From: Zhengitettix transpicula
Lineage: Eukaryota > Arthropoda > Insecta > Orthoptera > Tetrigidae
Assembly: GCA_037074705.1 (NCBI GenBank)
Contig: CM073593.1
Coordinates: 60,057,501 to 60,121,500 of the forward strand
Length of the DNA: 64,000 nucleotides
Direction of reading: 5' to 3'
The position numbers and the translations under genes are program-made. Shown here piece by piece: positions 35,091-47,650 of this stretch (its first letter is position 1; every line of letters begins with the position of its first letter). The notes beneath the pieces are model-generated. The model was given only the letters and a program-made list of their open reading frames with translations, made no database searches and was not told the origin of the DNA.

Positions 35091-35725
35091 CAGATTAAAT
35101 AAATAAATTCAATTTTATTAAGTTAAAGAAACAAAACTAAGTAAAATAACATAATCGGAATAAGTATGAAAACATATTCGACATTTCCTCGGGTATTTTC
35201 AAAATCATGAAACAAAAGAATCAACACATTTACTCCGCTACTTCACTGTGATGCTAGAGTTGGCAGCAATTTTCTGAAGTTTTTAATTAGACTGAAGTGG
35301 GACTGGCTTTCAATATTGTGCATTAAGACAAACGAATACGAATTAAAGTCCCCAGCTAGTTTATAAACAAAAATATATTATCGGACGTTGTATATATGCT
35401 ACTTGAAATTTTGTTGCCACAGAGAACATTTTATAGTTTTGATAAAAATAATAGCAATAACATTATTTAATGGGACTTTCATCTTCCTAATCCATTTTTC
35501 TCAATTTTGTTTTGTAACGGGAATATAAGTCCTGAAATTGAATAATAAAAATATGAGGGAAATCGTAAATTTACGATTTAACAACGAGCTTCTGAATGAT
35601 AGTCATTATAATTATTACGGAACTTCTACTTAATAATGCATTTTTATTAATAACATTTACTGAGTTGAGATAGCCGTTTTCTTAATGATTTACTTTTCAT
35701 AATATATATATCAACGTTAACAATT
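35091..35725. other. AT-rich non-coding DNA
   Basis: No gene is recognised. Any further 5' part of PLE copy A is not readable here. Confidence 0.4.
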
Positions 35726-35729
35726 AAAT

Positions 35730-36110
35730 CGTCTTGCATGTGTTGAATGAGATTACCGCCGTGCTGCACATAATCCTTTGAACTGACACGCGTGTGCTGA
35801 GGCGACAAATGTCGTTACGGAGCCATCTCCGCCCAGGCTGATTGCTAGCTCACAAGAATTTCAATAAGCAACAGTGGAACTTTCCCGATGTCGAAATTGA
35901 AGTTGCGCATTCAACGGCTAACGAGAGCTTCCGTTTCCTGATGCACGACTTCTGACTTCTCGCGCTGCGACGGCGCTTTGGGACCTGGCTCTGTCGACGA
36001 ATACGAAATAATGTGACGTATTATATTGGATTTGTATAAATTAGGAACGGAGACACACGTTGTAGACAATAAAATTGAATGACAACAAATCATGTGTGTA
36101 CTTTTACAGG
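35730..36110. promoter_or_regulatory. GC-richer island, candidate regulatory element
   Basis: Contains GATTACCGCCGTGCTGCAC, ACACGCGTGTGC, GGAGCCATCTCCGCCC, GACGGCGCTTTGGG and AATATGATTTGT-like sequence over 380 bases. A 60-codon minus-strand frame crosses it without similarity. No repeat match. Confidence 0.25.
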
Positions 36111-36983
36111 TTTGTATAACGAATTACGCTTTACACAGGTGTTGGGTTGGTTGCATATAATCAAATAACTAAGGAAATATTACCTGATCTTTTATGACAA
36201 TTATAGAAAATAGTTTAAATATACGTATGCGGCTGTAAAACCTCTTTCTGCAAAGAGTGAACCTTAAACTTTACCTGGTGTATTCTCGTAATACGAAATT
36301 GTTCCTCCGCGTGAATAAAGATGGCTGGCTCATAATATATAGGCACAGGTAATTATGTCCAAAATGAGTTCTGGATTTACATTAATCAATTTCATAAGTA
36401 AAATTCTGAGGAAATATGGTAAAAATAAAACCATAAATAGAGAATTTAAGTCATTAAATATACAATATTTAAAAATGTGTTGGTATCATATTACACGTTG
36501 TATAGAATAATTGTAAATTATCCTAATTTAATTTTAAAATACATTATTTTTCATTTCATAAAAGAAAGAAAGCTTACAAATATTTTTTAATAATTTCTAC
36601 GTTTTAATTATCCGCTTAACAATGCAATAATATAAAATTTTAATTATATATCATCCTCTCAATGTTATACGAATAATTTGTATATATATTACTCATTAAA
36701 GGCCTAATATAATCATTATTAAATTAAAAATTAAATAATTACGCTTCTAGCTTATTTTCTTTCAAAACAAACACACTCCGCAAATAACAACACAAATCAA
36801 CTTTCATACATTCATATGTATTTATTGATGCTTTTACATTCATAGCAGTAAAATCAAAAATTCAATTACAAAATAACATAACTATTTTTCCGTGTAAAGT
36901 TAGAAACAAATACGGAAAAATGTAGAGGGTTAAAAAAACTAAGAACACTTTTTCTTGTTGGACTATTACGATGTGAAGGAATT
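36111..36983. other. AT-rich non-coding DNA
   Basis: Nothing recognised. Confidence 0.5.
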
Positions 36984-37385
36984 TTAAAAGTAATAAACAT
37001 TAAATAAAATAATAAGCAATATTTTATTTTGGGAGAAAAAAAATGTACTGTAATCATACACAAAGAAATTTTGTGAGTTAAAAATATTGAAATATGTTAC
37101 TGAAAAAAATTGAGTAATAAAACAGTCCATAAAATTATAATATTTTCCTTGCTTTTCATATTTCTCTTCAATTATGATATTTTTTCTGTGCATATTTACA
37201 TAAGATTTTTGCATTTTTTGATTCCTATATAAAACAGCGGCTGCATTGTTATTCTTTGTGTAACGTAAAATGAAATTCTTTGCCACTTTGTCATTTTTTA
37301 TATACAACAGAACACAGATTAATATTACAACACTAATTGTGATATAATTGTGCAAAATGATTCCCTCCTTCGACCGATTCGTCAC
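36984..37385 (-). other. 133-codon open frame, unrecognised
   Basis: One of the two longest uninterrupted frames in the window, in very AT-rich DNA. The first codon is GTG, and the first ATG comes roughly 57 codons in. Residues about 16-29 (TISVVILICVLLYI) are hydrophobic, followed by an asparagine/lysine/tyrosine-rich region. No family is recognised, no splice sites clearly bound it, and composition alone could produce it. More likely chance than a gene. Confidence 0.12.
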
Positions 37386-37439
37386 ATACTTAACGCATAT
37401 TTTTACATAATATCGAGAAACAGCGAGGTAAATTTTTTT

Positions 37440-37740
37440 TATGTATCTACTGCGTGTTTACATTTCTGAGTTTCCTCGCCGGTGATTTCTAGATTTTTCC
37501 CCCCTCCGTGTGTGACAACGCTATCTAATTGGGATATCGTCGGAAGAAAAATAAACTTAATTAGAACTGAACTCTTAATGAAGTGGATATTGAATGTTTA
37601 TTTTTCAAAGTTCCTCCCTCACTCGGGAAGGGTAAATATTTGCTGTACTGGGTTCCGGTTAAAAGTAAAATTATCTTAAGTGTTATTTGCCAAGTTAAAG
37701 TCCGGGGAGCAAAATCGTGTTGAAGCGCGCAGTTTTGTAT
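37440..37740. promoter_or_regulatory. GC-richer island
   Basis: Mixed-composition DNA with TCGCCGGTGATTTC, CCCCCCTCCGTGTGTGAC, CTATCTAATTGGGATATCG and GGTTCCGGTT. It is non-coding as far as I can tell and matches no repeat here. Confidence 0.2.
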
Positions 37741-39030
37741 TGTAAACTAATAATGGCGCAATTTAAAGTATAATATTTGAAGCAATGAGGAATTCTGATT
37801 TACGCAGTAAATCAATCAGGTTATGAACATTGTAGTTTAAAACTATTCTCGTGGTGAATCTTGAATATAAATTTAGTTATCTGGAACAAATTTGTGGTTG
37901 AACTATTAGAAAGTTGTTCTTCACAATGCTTGGAGGATGCTTCGGCCTGGGGAAAAGGGAAACGGTTTTTTATAAATAAATTTTAATGAAGTAAAACGAA
38001 GACTTGCGGTTACATAAGATAATTTAATATTAACAGTACGAAATAAATTAAAAACAAAAAATTGTTTCATAAAAGTAGCAAAAAAACATTATTAGTATTT
38101 TTGACCATAAATATATAAATTATTAAGTTGATAGTATTAATTAATTAGAATGATTTTTCTAGTAACACTGTTTATTTAATAGGACTTATAAATATTTATA
38201 TATTTTATCGTTTTTTTTTACTTTTTATTGTTTTAAAAATAAAAATGTAATACACTCGTAAGTAATTAATTAATAATTAAACTCTTTTTCCTGACATAGA
38301 GTTGTTATTAAAAGTAATATAATAATCTTTTACCCACAGCCATTATTTATAAATGAAAATTTGGTATTGAGTGTACAAGACGATAATGTTTGGAGTAATT
38401 GATTGAGATCCTCCGACATTAAATCTTCCACCTACGTGTTTATCACGCGGCAATGTTTGTATATATTTCACACTACGTGCTAGCGGCAGGACTGGAGGAC
38501 TTATCAGGGACATTCGCTGTCTACTAGATGTGTACTTTGGTCCTTCGAATGTGGACACAGCAGTCACCTCTCTAGGGTGGAATAGAGACGTGATGATAAG
38601 GTTAACAATGTTGAATTTAAGTCGTCTTATAGACACTGTAATGTTATTAAACTGGATTTTAGAAACGCAAATAAAGAATTACTATGGAAACAGAAATAAT
38701 ATTTATGGCGTCATAACTCAACGTGTTCGAGAAATTTTTCGGAGTGACAATAACGCAAATAAATCATAAATATGTTTAAAATATATCTGAGTGAATTAAC
38801 TGTAAATAATGGATGAAAATATGATTCCTATTTATGATTTATTCTAATTTTTTGGCAATGCAAGCATTGACTTGGTTCTAGAAAACGACCAATTTTTTTG
38901 TCAGCTTTGCTGAATTGCAATACTACCAAGTAATTTTTATAAATATCTCTTTCAAATTATATTATGTATTGAAATTACATTATTTCAGAAAATTAAATTA
39001 TATTTATCAACTATATATTTTTTGCTTTCC
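37741..39030. other. AT-rich non-coding DNA
   Basis: No gene is recognised. 38440-38760 is slightly GC-richer, and open frames of 79-97 codons overlap on opposite strands there without similarity. Confidence 0.4.
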
Positions 39031-39035
39031 TACAA

Positions 39036-39063
39036 CTGAAGAAGTTCCAAAAACCAACGAAAC
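39036..39063 (+). ncRNA. hammerhead-like core (PLE-type), isolated copy
   Basis: The plus strand reads CTGAAGA, AA-side GTT, loop, AAC, GAAAC. The CUGANGA and GAAAC boxes are intact and GTT/AAC can form a 3-bp stem II around an 8-9 base loop. It resembles the motif downstream of PLE remnant B. No endonuclease remnant was found directly upstream. Confidence 0.45.
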
Positions 39064-40512
39064 ATTGTTATTTTCTATTCAATTCATTCTAAATTTTTTT
39101 GACGTTTGAGATATTTACTGATTTCGGATATTCATATAAATTAAATTTCATTAACATGAAGGATTAGAGAATAACAGATTCACAATTTTTTTTCATTTAT
39201 GTATTTCATTTATCACAATTCCATTTATTTTTCACTAATAAATCCATTGAAAACTTAATATGTCCGCTTATAGTTAACAAATTATATTGAAATAAATTGT
39301 TTCAAAATTTACACACGCAAGTCCCAAACTGTTAGATTAATACACAATTCAATAAAGTATTCAATTAGTCTAAAATTAAAAAACGTAATTAATTTCGCAT
39401 ATGACTCAAGTGAGTTTCAAATATCTTAAAATAACGAAAAACTTAGTTTTTCTTTATATAAGTTAATTGAATGTAATGATTTTAATGTTAATACAAGTTA
39501 GCCAATTAAATATATTAACTAATGTTTTATTGCCTGTAGAACAACTGTCTATAGTCAACATTTATTATGATAGAACCAAATTATTATTTTATAAAAAACA
39601 TCTAGAGGGTATGGAAAATTAATGACAGAAATTTCCACATATTTTTTGGTCTAATAAACTAATTAAACATCTTTCAATTAAAATTATTTGTTACTGATAA
39701 TTCGCCAAACTTGACCTTAGCAGTTATTTTCAACTTGATAATTATTTTAAAGAAAACAGCCCTCGGTGATTCAAACTAAATCAAACAAATAATTCCCATC
39801 CATTGTAATGTTTCCTGCAAATTTTACGAATGTCAATGCACTGGCTTTATGCTACGGAATAATACACACCTTTTGTAGTACATACTGCATTCATATGAGA
39901 TAAAATTATATTACCCTAGGATTTTCCAACAATACGTACATATAACATTTGCCACTTTATTTTATTTTGTTATTTTCTGTGTAATATTCCGTCTGGCATG
40001 TTATAATTTTTGTAAAAATTCCCTTATATAAAATGTAATAAATGTTATCGAAGCAGTAAACATGTGCACATGTTAAATTCTGTACCTGATTTCTAATTAT
40101 CAATAGTTACGTGACAATATTTATCGATTTAATACAAAAATATATATTATTAATTTTACGATTTTAATTTTACTTTTCAAGTAAATTAAATAAAAATTAA
40201 GCAGACCTATGGAAATAATCAGAAATTTCACTATGGAAAAATAAACATAAAACTGAATAGGTAATGCATCCCGAAATAAAATTAAAACGGACCTCTACAC
40301 ATTTATCCACGAACGATTACATTTATAAAATCTCAAACCGGACTTAAAATGAATATTTTTTCTTATTAGATAAAAAATTTTAAGTCTTGAATTTCACGAA
40401 GAAATAATTAATATATGAGATTTTAAAACAAATTTAGTGAATAAGTTCTATTAATCTGATAAATAATCAGAAAAACATCCTATTAGTCAGAAAAAAATTA
40501 TGAAACATAAAA
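39064..40512. other. AT-rich non-coding DNA
   Basis: Nothing recognised. Confidence 0.5.
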
Positions 40513-40687
40513 CAATTAAAATATTACGACGTTTCGTTCACAATTAAATTAGACGTCCAAATAAAACTTTAGTGCTATGTACTCCGATATCTAATTTTAA
40601 CATAATGTTTATTTGTATAAACTCAAAACTGTCTGTCCTCTAATGAAGTAAAAACTTGTGGACGAAACGCCAAAATATTGTAATTAC
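40513..40687. repeat. divergent inverted pair of PLE-type hammerhead-like motifs
   Basis: The left arm (about 40513-40552, minus strand) reads CTAATTTA...GAACGAAACGTCG. The right arm (about 40640-40687, plus strand) reads CTAATGA...GGACGAAACGCC. The bases past GAAACG also match (TAATATTTTAATT against AAATATTGTAATT), so this is a true inverted repeat with a ~95-bp spacer. Both cores have decayed CUGANGA boxes. It may be what remains of inverted PLE terminal repeats. Confidence 0.6.
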
Positions 40688-41715
40688 TTTTGTTTCAGTA
40701 GAATAATACTTTTTTTCTAACAAATTTGTAGTTTTTCTGTTTATTTATTAAATAAAATAACTTAAATATTAAATTATATTAACCGTTATTGAATAACTAT
40801 GTAATGGAATTGCAGAAAAAGTAAATTGTTTCGATTACTTATACTATTCTTGTCGTTATATTTTCATCTTTCTTATCATTCGACTTTCTTTTTAACTGTT
40901 GCTGGATTTTACATTATGACGTCATCATTTTAAAACAAACCAAGTTCATCTTGTACGTCGTATTATCTTAAAACACTTGAAAATTATGTATTGCGAGACA
41001 CAGGAAGCTGTAACGATGTGGGAAAATTAATCTTTCTGATAATTTATTGGTTTTAAATTGAGAACAACTGTAACTATATTTTGAAACATACCTAAAGGGT
41101 TCTACGTTTAAGTTTTAACTGCTGCCTTTGTTCCCTTTTTTTATGTTCATGCACACTCCAACAACAAGACGACTAGATTTAGAACTACGGAAATAGTTCT
41201 GACGACTGCGACTCTACATAAAATTTGTTGTTTTTCTGTAAAAAAAATTTTGAAGTCATTAAGGTTTTACATTTTTTTTTCTCTATCTCGCATATTAAAT
41301 GGTGAAATTTCTGTATACCTTATCTCTCTTTAAAGTATTAATTGTTTATTAACATTTAACTTTAATTAAGTATTACGTTTTATAATATTTATATTTTCAT
41401 TTTTAATTACTTTGAAAATATTTCCGTAATTATTATGCAAACTTTTCGTGTTAAATTAATATTAAATTATATATCAATTAAATTCTCATTTTTCATGCAT
41501 GTTTTGTTGTTTTTGTTAATTATTATATTTTTATCCTTGTCCTAATACGGGACTGACAACACCAATAAATCCGTGTTTCACGAAACAAATTTTTAACTTT
41601 TATTCCATTCAAAATGTAACGTTCTTCAGTAATTTCAAGAAGGGGCTTTTTAATCACTTCAGCGGTTATTATGCAGTAAATTTCTTAAATCGACTGATTT
41701 TTACAACATGTAGAT
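40688..41715. other. AT-rich non-coding DNA
   Basis: No gene. A TTTCACGAAACA motif near 41577 and a CTGAAGAACGTTAC motif (minus strand, near 41625) recall the PLE tails, but the spacing is wrong for the core. Confidence 0.4.
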
Positions 41716-41719
41716 AGCG

Positions 41720-41960
41720 GCTGTTTGTGATTAGATCTAGTCGAAGGTGTTCAGCGCGGGTTACGCGTGCACGGCAGTGATTACGCCCTTAAGTGGCATC
41801 TAATGTGCCCGTTGGGTAATCATTATTAAATTACGTGCACACAACACCTGTACTGAGATTCGATACCGGAAACTGGCCATACCCGATATGACATGTGGAT
41901 CTGGTATTATACATAACATCGCTGTGATATTACCTCCGTTAAATTAATCGTAAATTACGT
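41720..41960. promoter_or_regulatory. GC-richer island, strong conserved-element look
   Basis: GTTACGCGTGCACGGCAGTG, GATTACGCCCTTAAGTGGC, GGGTAATCATTATTAAATTA and TACCTCCGTTAAATTAATCG occur within 240 bases. CTTAAGTGG resembles an NK2-class homeodomain site (consensus AAGTGG), and the TAAT cores are dense. Non-coding, no repeat match. Confidence 0.3.
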
Positions 41961-42129
41961 AGCCGTGATTCAGATGGAATAGTGGTCTGTTTTTTTTTCT
42001 TAAAAACAAATGCAATAGTTTAAGATTTATTTGAATTAAAGCTTCAACATTCTACGTTTTTGTATCGTATTACTCGCTAATGTGAGTCATAAGATGTGGC
42101 CGTTTTTAACCGAATCTTTATGATAATTT

Positions 42130-42560
42130 TTTTCTTCCAGAGTGCTGCTCAATTCGTACAAGTTTCCCGCTTTGAGCTCATAGTTTCACGAAGATGGTTT
42201 TTCCAGTAGCATCTTGCGATTGATTGAAGAGCCGAAGTGTGAGCAGACGAAAGTAGCGAAGCCGGAGCAAAGCCGCGGTTCGTCTGAAGTCGGCTCAGAG
42301 TCCGTTCGGGGGGAAATTCTCCGACTCCTCTTCGCCCCGCCACCCACGCCTCCCTCCCGCCTATGTTCTCTCAGGATCGCAATCTCCGGTGAGGTGGGAC
42401 CACAACTTTGGGCACTAAACCTGCCTGCAGGGTGCAGGATATTGCATCCTCGCAGTAAAACGTTATTACTGGAGCCCGGCGCCCAGTAACGGACATGTTG
42501 TCTGAAGCACTGCTTCCCTTTGCCGGACCAAGCTACAAATAAGAAGAGACTTCAAAACAC
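42130..42560. promoter_or_regulatory. CpG-containing GC-rich island
   Basis: The segment 42200-42490 is the most CpG-rich part of the right half and is open on both strands (91 and 64 codons) because stops are rare at this composition. It could be a CpG-rich promoter, an exon or an old repeat. No protein domain is recognised. Confidence 0.25.
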
Positions 42561-43767
42561 CTTCAGGGAAAATAAACTATTACTTACACCAAGGAAGATT
42601 AACAAGCCATAGGCGATGGATACGAGTTATTACATGACAACACGATGTTGAGAAAACGAAAGAGTTGCCATTTCCCATGAAATATACATTTATGTTGCTT
42701 GAAACCTACATCAATTCTATAAACTACAATAAATATCACTGTTAAGTCGTACTTTCATAATTACATGTTTATTCCATCCAGTATCTGTAAATTTATATTT
42801 CCATTATTAATGTTTTTATTTTAATCTATTGTTAATTTCCTTTCATCATCGTAATCTCTCTATTCTAAGAAGTACGCACAGTTATATAATTATTGGCGTT
42901 GAAGTTTTACTGATTTCAAATTTAACGTGAATTGTGTGCCAAGAATGGATTAGATTAGATTTATTACTTCCAATAGTCCTCGGTTGAGGAAAAGTCAAAT
43001 TGATATTACTTAAAAATGTGAATAGAATGAGCTATACATAAATACCATTGATGTTTAAGACTGAACATAAATATTTATATAAAGAATTTATAGTCTACTT
43101 ATTTGAAATTACATGAAATAGGATCAGAGAGAAAATAAGGAATACTGCATACGTAAATAAGAGAGAATATGTTAATTTACAGAACATTACACAAGTAATA
43201 AATATAAAGTAATGGAAGATACGGATTTCAAGTATATCTTCGAACTTCATTTGTAAGTTTATACTAATGCAATATTTCCATAACCATCGAATGTGCAAAT
43301 TAATTTCTGAATTTACATAAAAATGGTTTTTATGTCGAAAGGCTAAGCTCTGCATCGTACGAAACGAAGTAGAATCGAAACCCTGAGGTCTTGGACTTCA
43401 GTAATAAAAATTAATTCTTCATAGATTTTTTTCCTTATAAATAACAATTATTTCCTCTTGATTTGAATTTCATCCACTAAACTCAAAAAATACTACATAG
43501 TTTTAATATGCCCCGCTTCTTAAAGTTATTTATAAATCTTGTTTTAATTTCACTTTCGTCTTCCTATTTTCGCTGGTTTCATTCATCGTTTCATTTCTAG
43601 TAACATTCTCTCTCTGTGGTCAACGACAAATATTTGGATAAATATGACTATTCCACTTTCTTGAAACCGAGAGCAGGCCTTAGTTACGAGAAAAGTTTAG
43701 AAAAAATTATTTTTTAGGAGAGATACGAAGGGGCTACCTTTGGGTATACCTTTTCCTCTCCGTTTTT
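42561..43767. other. AT-rich non-coding DNA
   Basis: Nothing recognised. Confidence 0.5.
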
Positions 43768-44204
43768 GAACTAAGGTTCCCACAAGCCGAGGCACCTCCG
43801 CCTGTTTTGAGGGGGTATGTTCCGGGGTCGCAGACCTTGGGCATACGGTAAGAGTTGTCCGCTATTCCCATTGGAATAGTCGGCCAGCTGCCTCCAAAAC
43901 TGGTCGAGGCACGGAGAAGGGAATGCTGCGTCCCCACAGCAAACTCCTCTCCCGCTATCGGAAAGGCGTGGGACAAGTACCCAATGCCCGACCTACCTGA
44001 TGCAGGTTTTTCTAGGGTTTTCCCTGCATTTCTTTAGGCGAATGTCGGGTAGGATCCTTAAACCATAGCCCGGGGGCCCTAGTTAACCCTTGGCGACCTT
44101 CCTCTACCCTTCCGCATCCCCCCTTTCAAATCCCTTCCTATGCCATTAAAGGGGAGTTGCCCAATGTAGATCACCCTCATGTAGCCTGTTGCCCTAAAAA
44201 AAAA
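43768..44204 (+). mobile_element. A-tailed repeat, copy 5, longest plus-strand copy
   Basis: Starts GAACTAAGGTTCCCACAAGC and ends CCTGTTGCCCT followed by an A9 run at 44196-44204. Its reverse complement matches copy 2 along the full length. The internal hairpin CTATTCC/GGAATAG is at 43862-43879. No target-site duplication is evident. Close identity between copies 2 and 5, 35 kb apart, suggests the family was active more recently than the decayed PLE copies. Confidence 0.8.
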
Positions 44205-44380
44205 GAAAAAACATTATTTATTTACGATGTAACTATATCTCGGTTACATGCTTAAGAGTACTTTGGGGCGGAAAAATCAACAGTCTATTCGTAGTTGTAT
44301 AATAATAACAACTCAAATTTCAAATTAGCTAAAGAAGTGGCCAAATAGACAAAAAAGTGATAATATAAATGCCACACAAC

Positions 44381-44409
44381 GTTTCTCAGATCTTTGTTCC
44401 TTTCGTCAG
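44381..44409 (-). ncRNA. hammerhead-like core, PLE copy B
   Basis: The minus strand reads CTGACGA, 17 bases, then GAAAC GTTGTG. CUGACGA fits CUGANGA and GAAAC is intact. The intervening AAGG...ATCTGA pairs weakly as stem II. Spacing between the boxes is identical (17 bases) to copy A. Confidence 0.5.
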
Positions 44410-44553
44410 TTGATTCACAACGTAAAAGCAGTAATAACGACACACCACGCAAATCAGGTGACGAATTCAAAAACAACGAACTTAAACCCAAACATAATAT
44501 AAAAGGAAAGAGAGATTAGGTTAACAATTTGGGATCATAGACATTGTAGAATT

Positions 44554-44820
44554 TCATGGTATTAGTATAGTGTTAGATTTAATATGAAGCATTTCAGATA
44601 TAATTCTTAAATAATATCGGGTGTCAGCTTTTAAAATATTAGCATTTTGCCAATCAAATGAATATTTCGAATTGATGGTATGTTTTAAGACTACAGATGT
44701 TTATCAATCAGAATTTTTATATTTGACATGTTCTTTGATATTGGTATTAAGTGATCTTTTTGTGTGCCCAATGTTGCAGGAATTACAATCAGAGCAAAAA
44801 AAGATTGTAAACTACACAAT
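44554..44820 (-). pseudogene. GIY-YIG endonuclease pseudogene of a Penelope-like element (copy B)
   Basis: A minus-strand frame reads SDCNS, CNIGHTKRSLNTNIKEH, VKYKNSD, two adjacent stops, then SVVLKHTINSKY, SFDWQNANILKADTRYY, LRIISEMLHIKSN and a stop at 44554-44556. This follows the PLE GIY-YIG pattern: C..C..YIG.T.RSL.TR.KEH, then S.V..H....H.FDW.N..IL, then R.ISEM.HIK. The first tyrosine-bearing strand (VVYNL) is one frame away upstream, showing a frameshift. The catalytic tyrosine of the YIG box is asparagine here. Clearly dead, but diagnostic. Confidence 0.85.
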
Positions 44821-44860
44821 GCTTATGATAGGTGTCAAGTAGATTATTGTGGATGTTAAT

Positions 44861-47415
44861 AAAGGAGGAAAGTTTATTATTAGATCTTTAAATAATGGAT
44901 ATTTTATATTTTTTTAAAAATTAGAACGATTTTAATACAAATAATTGATATATAAGGAAGAACGAGAAAAACTTTGGTTCGAAGTGATTGAAGACGAGTA
45001 GTACTTTGGTATTGCTTTTTGTTCCATCAAATGTTTATGTGTTTATTACTAACACATAAAGGGTACTCATTATAATTAAATTATAATTTTATGGACAATA
45101 TTTACAAGGCATGTTGTGTTGATGAAACTTGAAGTTAGAAAGGAATATAGTTCCACAGCTAGGATGGTGAAAAGAAAGCTCTATGTATGAAGATTTTCGG
45201 GACCAATTGGTGATATTGGAAGTATAGTGAATTGGTACAGTGAGATCAAAGAAATTATCAGAACTGCTAAATTCAAGTAAATTAGTACATTGTTAATTGG
45301 GATAATAAATATTATATGTTCATTTGTTAAATTAGATGCCTTTAAGATGAAGTTTTCTTTTAAGTTTTATTGTTAAACATTGCAGATTAATATGTCGAAG
45401 ATAAACGACGAAATTTATATTAAATAATTATAACGATTAGATATATTAAATCTATGAAATTTTCTGTATTGACAGGATTAAAAGTAAATTTTAACATTTT
45501 TATTTATATTCAAACCATATTTTTATACCTCAATACCTAATATAAAAATGGAGAATTTCTATTTTAACTGAGTCCATTATGATCTTCAGGTCCCTGTAGA
45601 CCCCTCCAAAATTTTCTTAATAGGCATACAGCAGTCTACTCTAGAATTTATAACTGCGATTCCCATTTATATTCTGTAACTGTGTTTCATTTTTAAGTGG
45701 TTTACTGTGAAAGTGAAAGAACGTTTTAATATCTATAATATTCTGTTAATATCTTGTCAGTTGGATATCACATTGCTGACTACAGAGATGGATGGCATGT
45801 GACGCATTTGGCGGCTCCCAAGCTTATTGAAGTGTAATGCAGTAAATTGAAACTAATAGCTGTATTGCATTGCGACGTCTCGGGTATGCACGCATATAAT
45901 GCGTTTCGACTATGATGATCAAATCTATAACTATCTGGTACGCATTGACTTACACAACTGTGTCAAAAGATAAATGTGAGACCGAAGATTTTAAAAAGCA
46001 TTAAAGAAGTTTCATATTCACAGGAAAGCAATTATAAATCGATATATGAAATTCAGAGGGGTAAAATGTCGGAAGTTCATTGTACTGCAAAAGATTGAAT
46101 TCTAGAGGGATGGTTCCATTATCTAAATTACACGAAGAAGATGAAAGTTTAAAAATCATTCGTTAGAAAACAAATTAAAATTAAGGCAAAATAAAAGCGG
46201 TAGAGAATTTAATTGGATTTCTTCAGGAGTAATAAATTACATGCATATAAATTTCTAAGATTATTTTTGATACTCAACCGAAAATCAGAGAAGATCAACG
46301 GACATATATTGTAGATGATGCTCCTGCGTACCTTATTGAATGAGTGCTGGGAAAGTATTTTGTTAAATATTTACAAATTACGAAACAAGATTAACAATAT
46401 ACATATTCTGATCAGTCCATGGATTATTACATCATACTAAACAATTGTTTATGGTTATAATTAACATTTTATAAATACAATAACACATTTTATATAATTA
46501 TGTATGATATACATAATAACTACCGTGACAATAATAATAGAATACAAACATGTTTTTATTTAATTATAATTTACGCAATAATTTTTGAAGCATATAGTTT
46601 GTGTTAATCTTGTTGGAAATAATTTATAAACAGCAGAAAATTAAATTATAAATTTTTCATACTATCCGTGCGGCAGAATAGCCTAAATAGTAAATCGCTG
46701 AATAAGATAAAGTTTGTTACAAGCTCACAGAGATTGTTATGAACGATTTGTGGCGTAAAGGGAAATAATATTTCCAAATCATTACTCTCAACGGAGAAAA
46801 TATTGTGGTATTCAAATTAAAAGGGAAATTATTGCCAACACGTTGCGACTAATTTAAGTAGAAAACAAATTTCAAAGGAAAGATAATTTATAGGAAAATT
46901 TTATGTTTTAATTAAAACAACTCTTAAAGATAAAAGGAAAATATTTATTACAAATTTCGATTTACTTTAATTTTTGTACAATTTTTTTAAAGAGACTCAA
47001 ACCTTCAGGGGCCGCTTACAGGGTCACTAATAATGATAGTGATTGGCTATTAGCACAAATGGAGTTACAAAAGAAATCCAATTAAATTTACAATAACAAT
47101 AATATACAAAATTCCAACAAATCTAGAGAAATCAGACGGTAATTTTTTTTATATAAAAGTTAACAATATATAGTTTCTACACACCAATTTATTTCGAGCT
47201 GCTCTGGTACAGTATTAATTTGTGGACTTCACAATTATTTTCTTTTAAAGAAAAAATTAATCAACAGACCAATAACACTGATAACTACATTGTTTTACTT
47301 CACTAAATTCCACACACCTCTCCAACAGCAGTTCAAGAACTTCACTTCGACCTCCTTATTATCATCCAGATTTACTGTAAAAATACGTTAATACCAAACG
47401 TTGAATATGATGATA
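44861..47415. other. AT-rich non-coding DNA
   Basis: No gene is recognised. Short GC-richer patches near 45590-45640 and 45770-45930 have no coding signal. Confidence 0.45.
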
Positions 47416-47419
47416 TTTT

Positions 47420-47650
47420 AAGCCTTTATTTCGCATAGACTTTGCTGACTTCTGCTACTTATTTAGTCACGAGAATCCTCGGCTGGGCTCCAAAATTAGA
47501 CTCGCTCGCCATGACCACACTGGTCAACCTCCCAAAACACACTGACAGTTTCGGCCAAAGTTCTCTGTTATTACACACGCTTTGCCGACAATAATAGAGT
47601 AGACACCTATTCAGTCTCTGCATTATTGCGCACAATGCTCTAGCCTCAAA
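47420..47650. promoter_or_regulatory. GC-richer island
   Basis: Contains CTCGGCTGGGCTCC, AGACTCGCTCGCCATGACC and CACTGACAGTTTCGGCC. No coding frame or repeat match. Confidence 0.2.

Larger units (their letters stand above)
44340..44860 (-). mobile_element. Penelope-like element remnant B (GIY-YIG and 3' ribozyme-like tail)
   Basis: Minus-strand 3' end of a second PLE: endonuclease remnant at 44554-44800, then about 145 bases, then a hammerhead-like core at 44381-44409 followed by GTTGTGTGG. Architecture and strand match remnant A. The upstream limit is unclear; 44860-45300 gave no readable RT motif. The A-tailed repeat copy 5 lies about 135 bases beyond its 3' end. Confidence 0.8.

Noticed and set aside
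35340..35365. CCCCAGCTAGTT resembling a Helitron 3' terminus
   Set aside because: Only about 10 bases match. The GC-rich CGCCGGG segment required upstream is absent.
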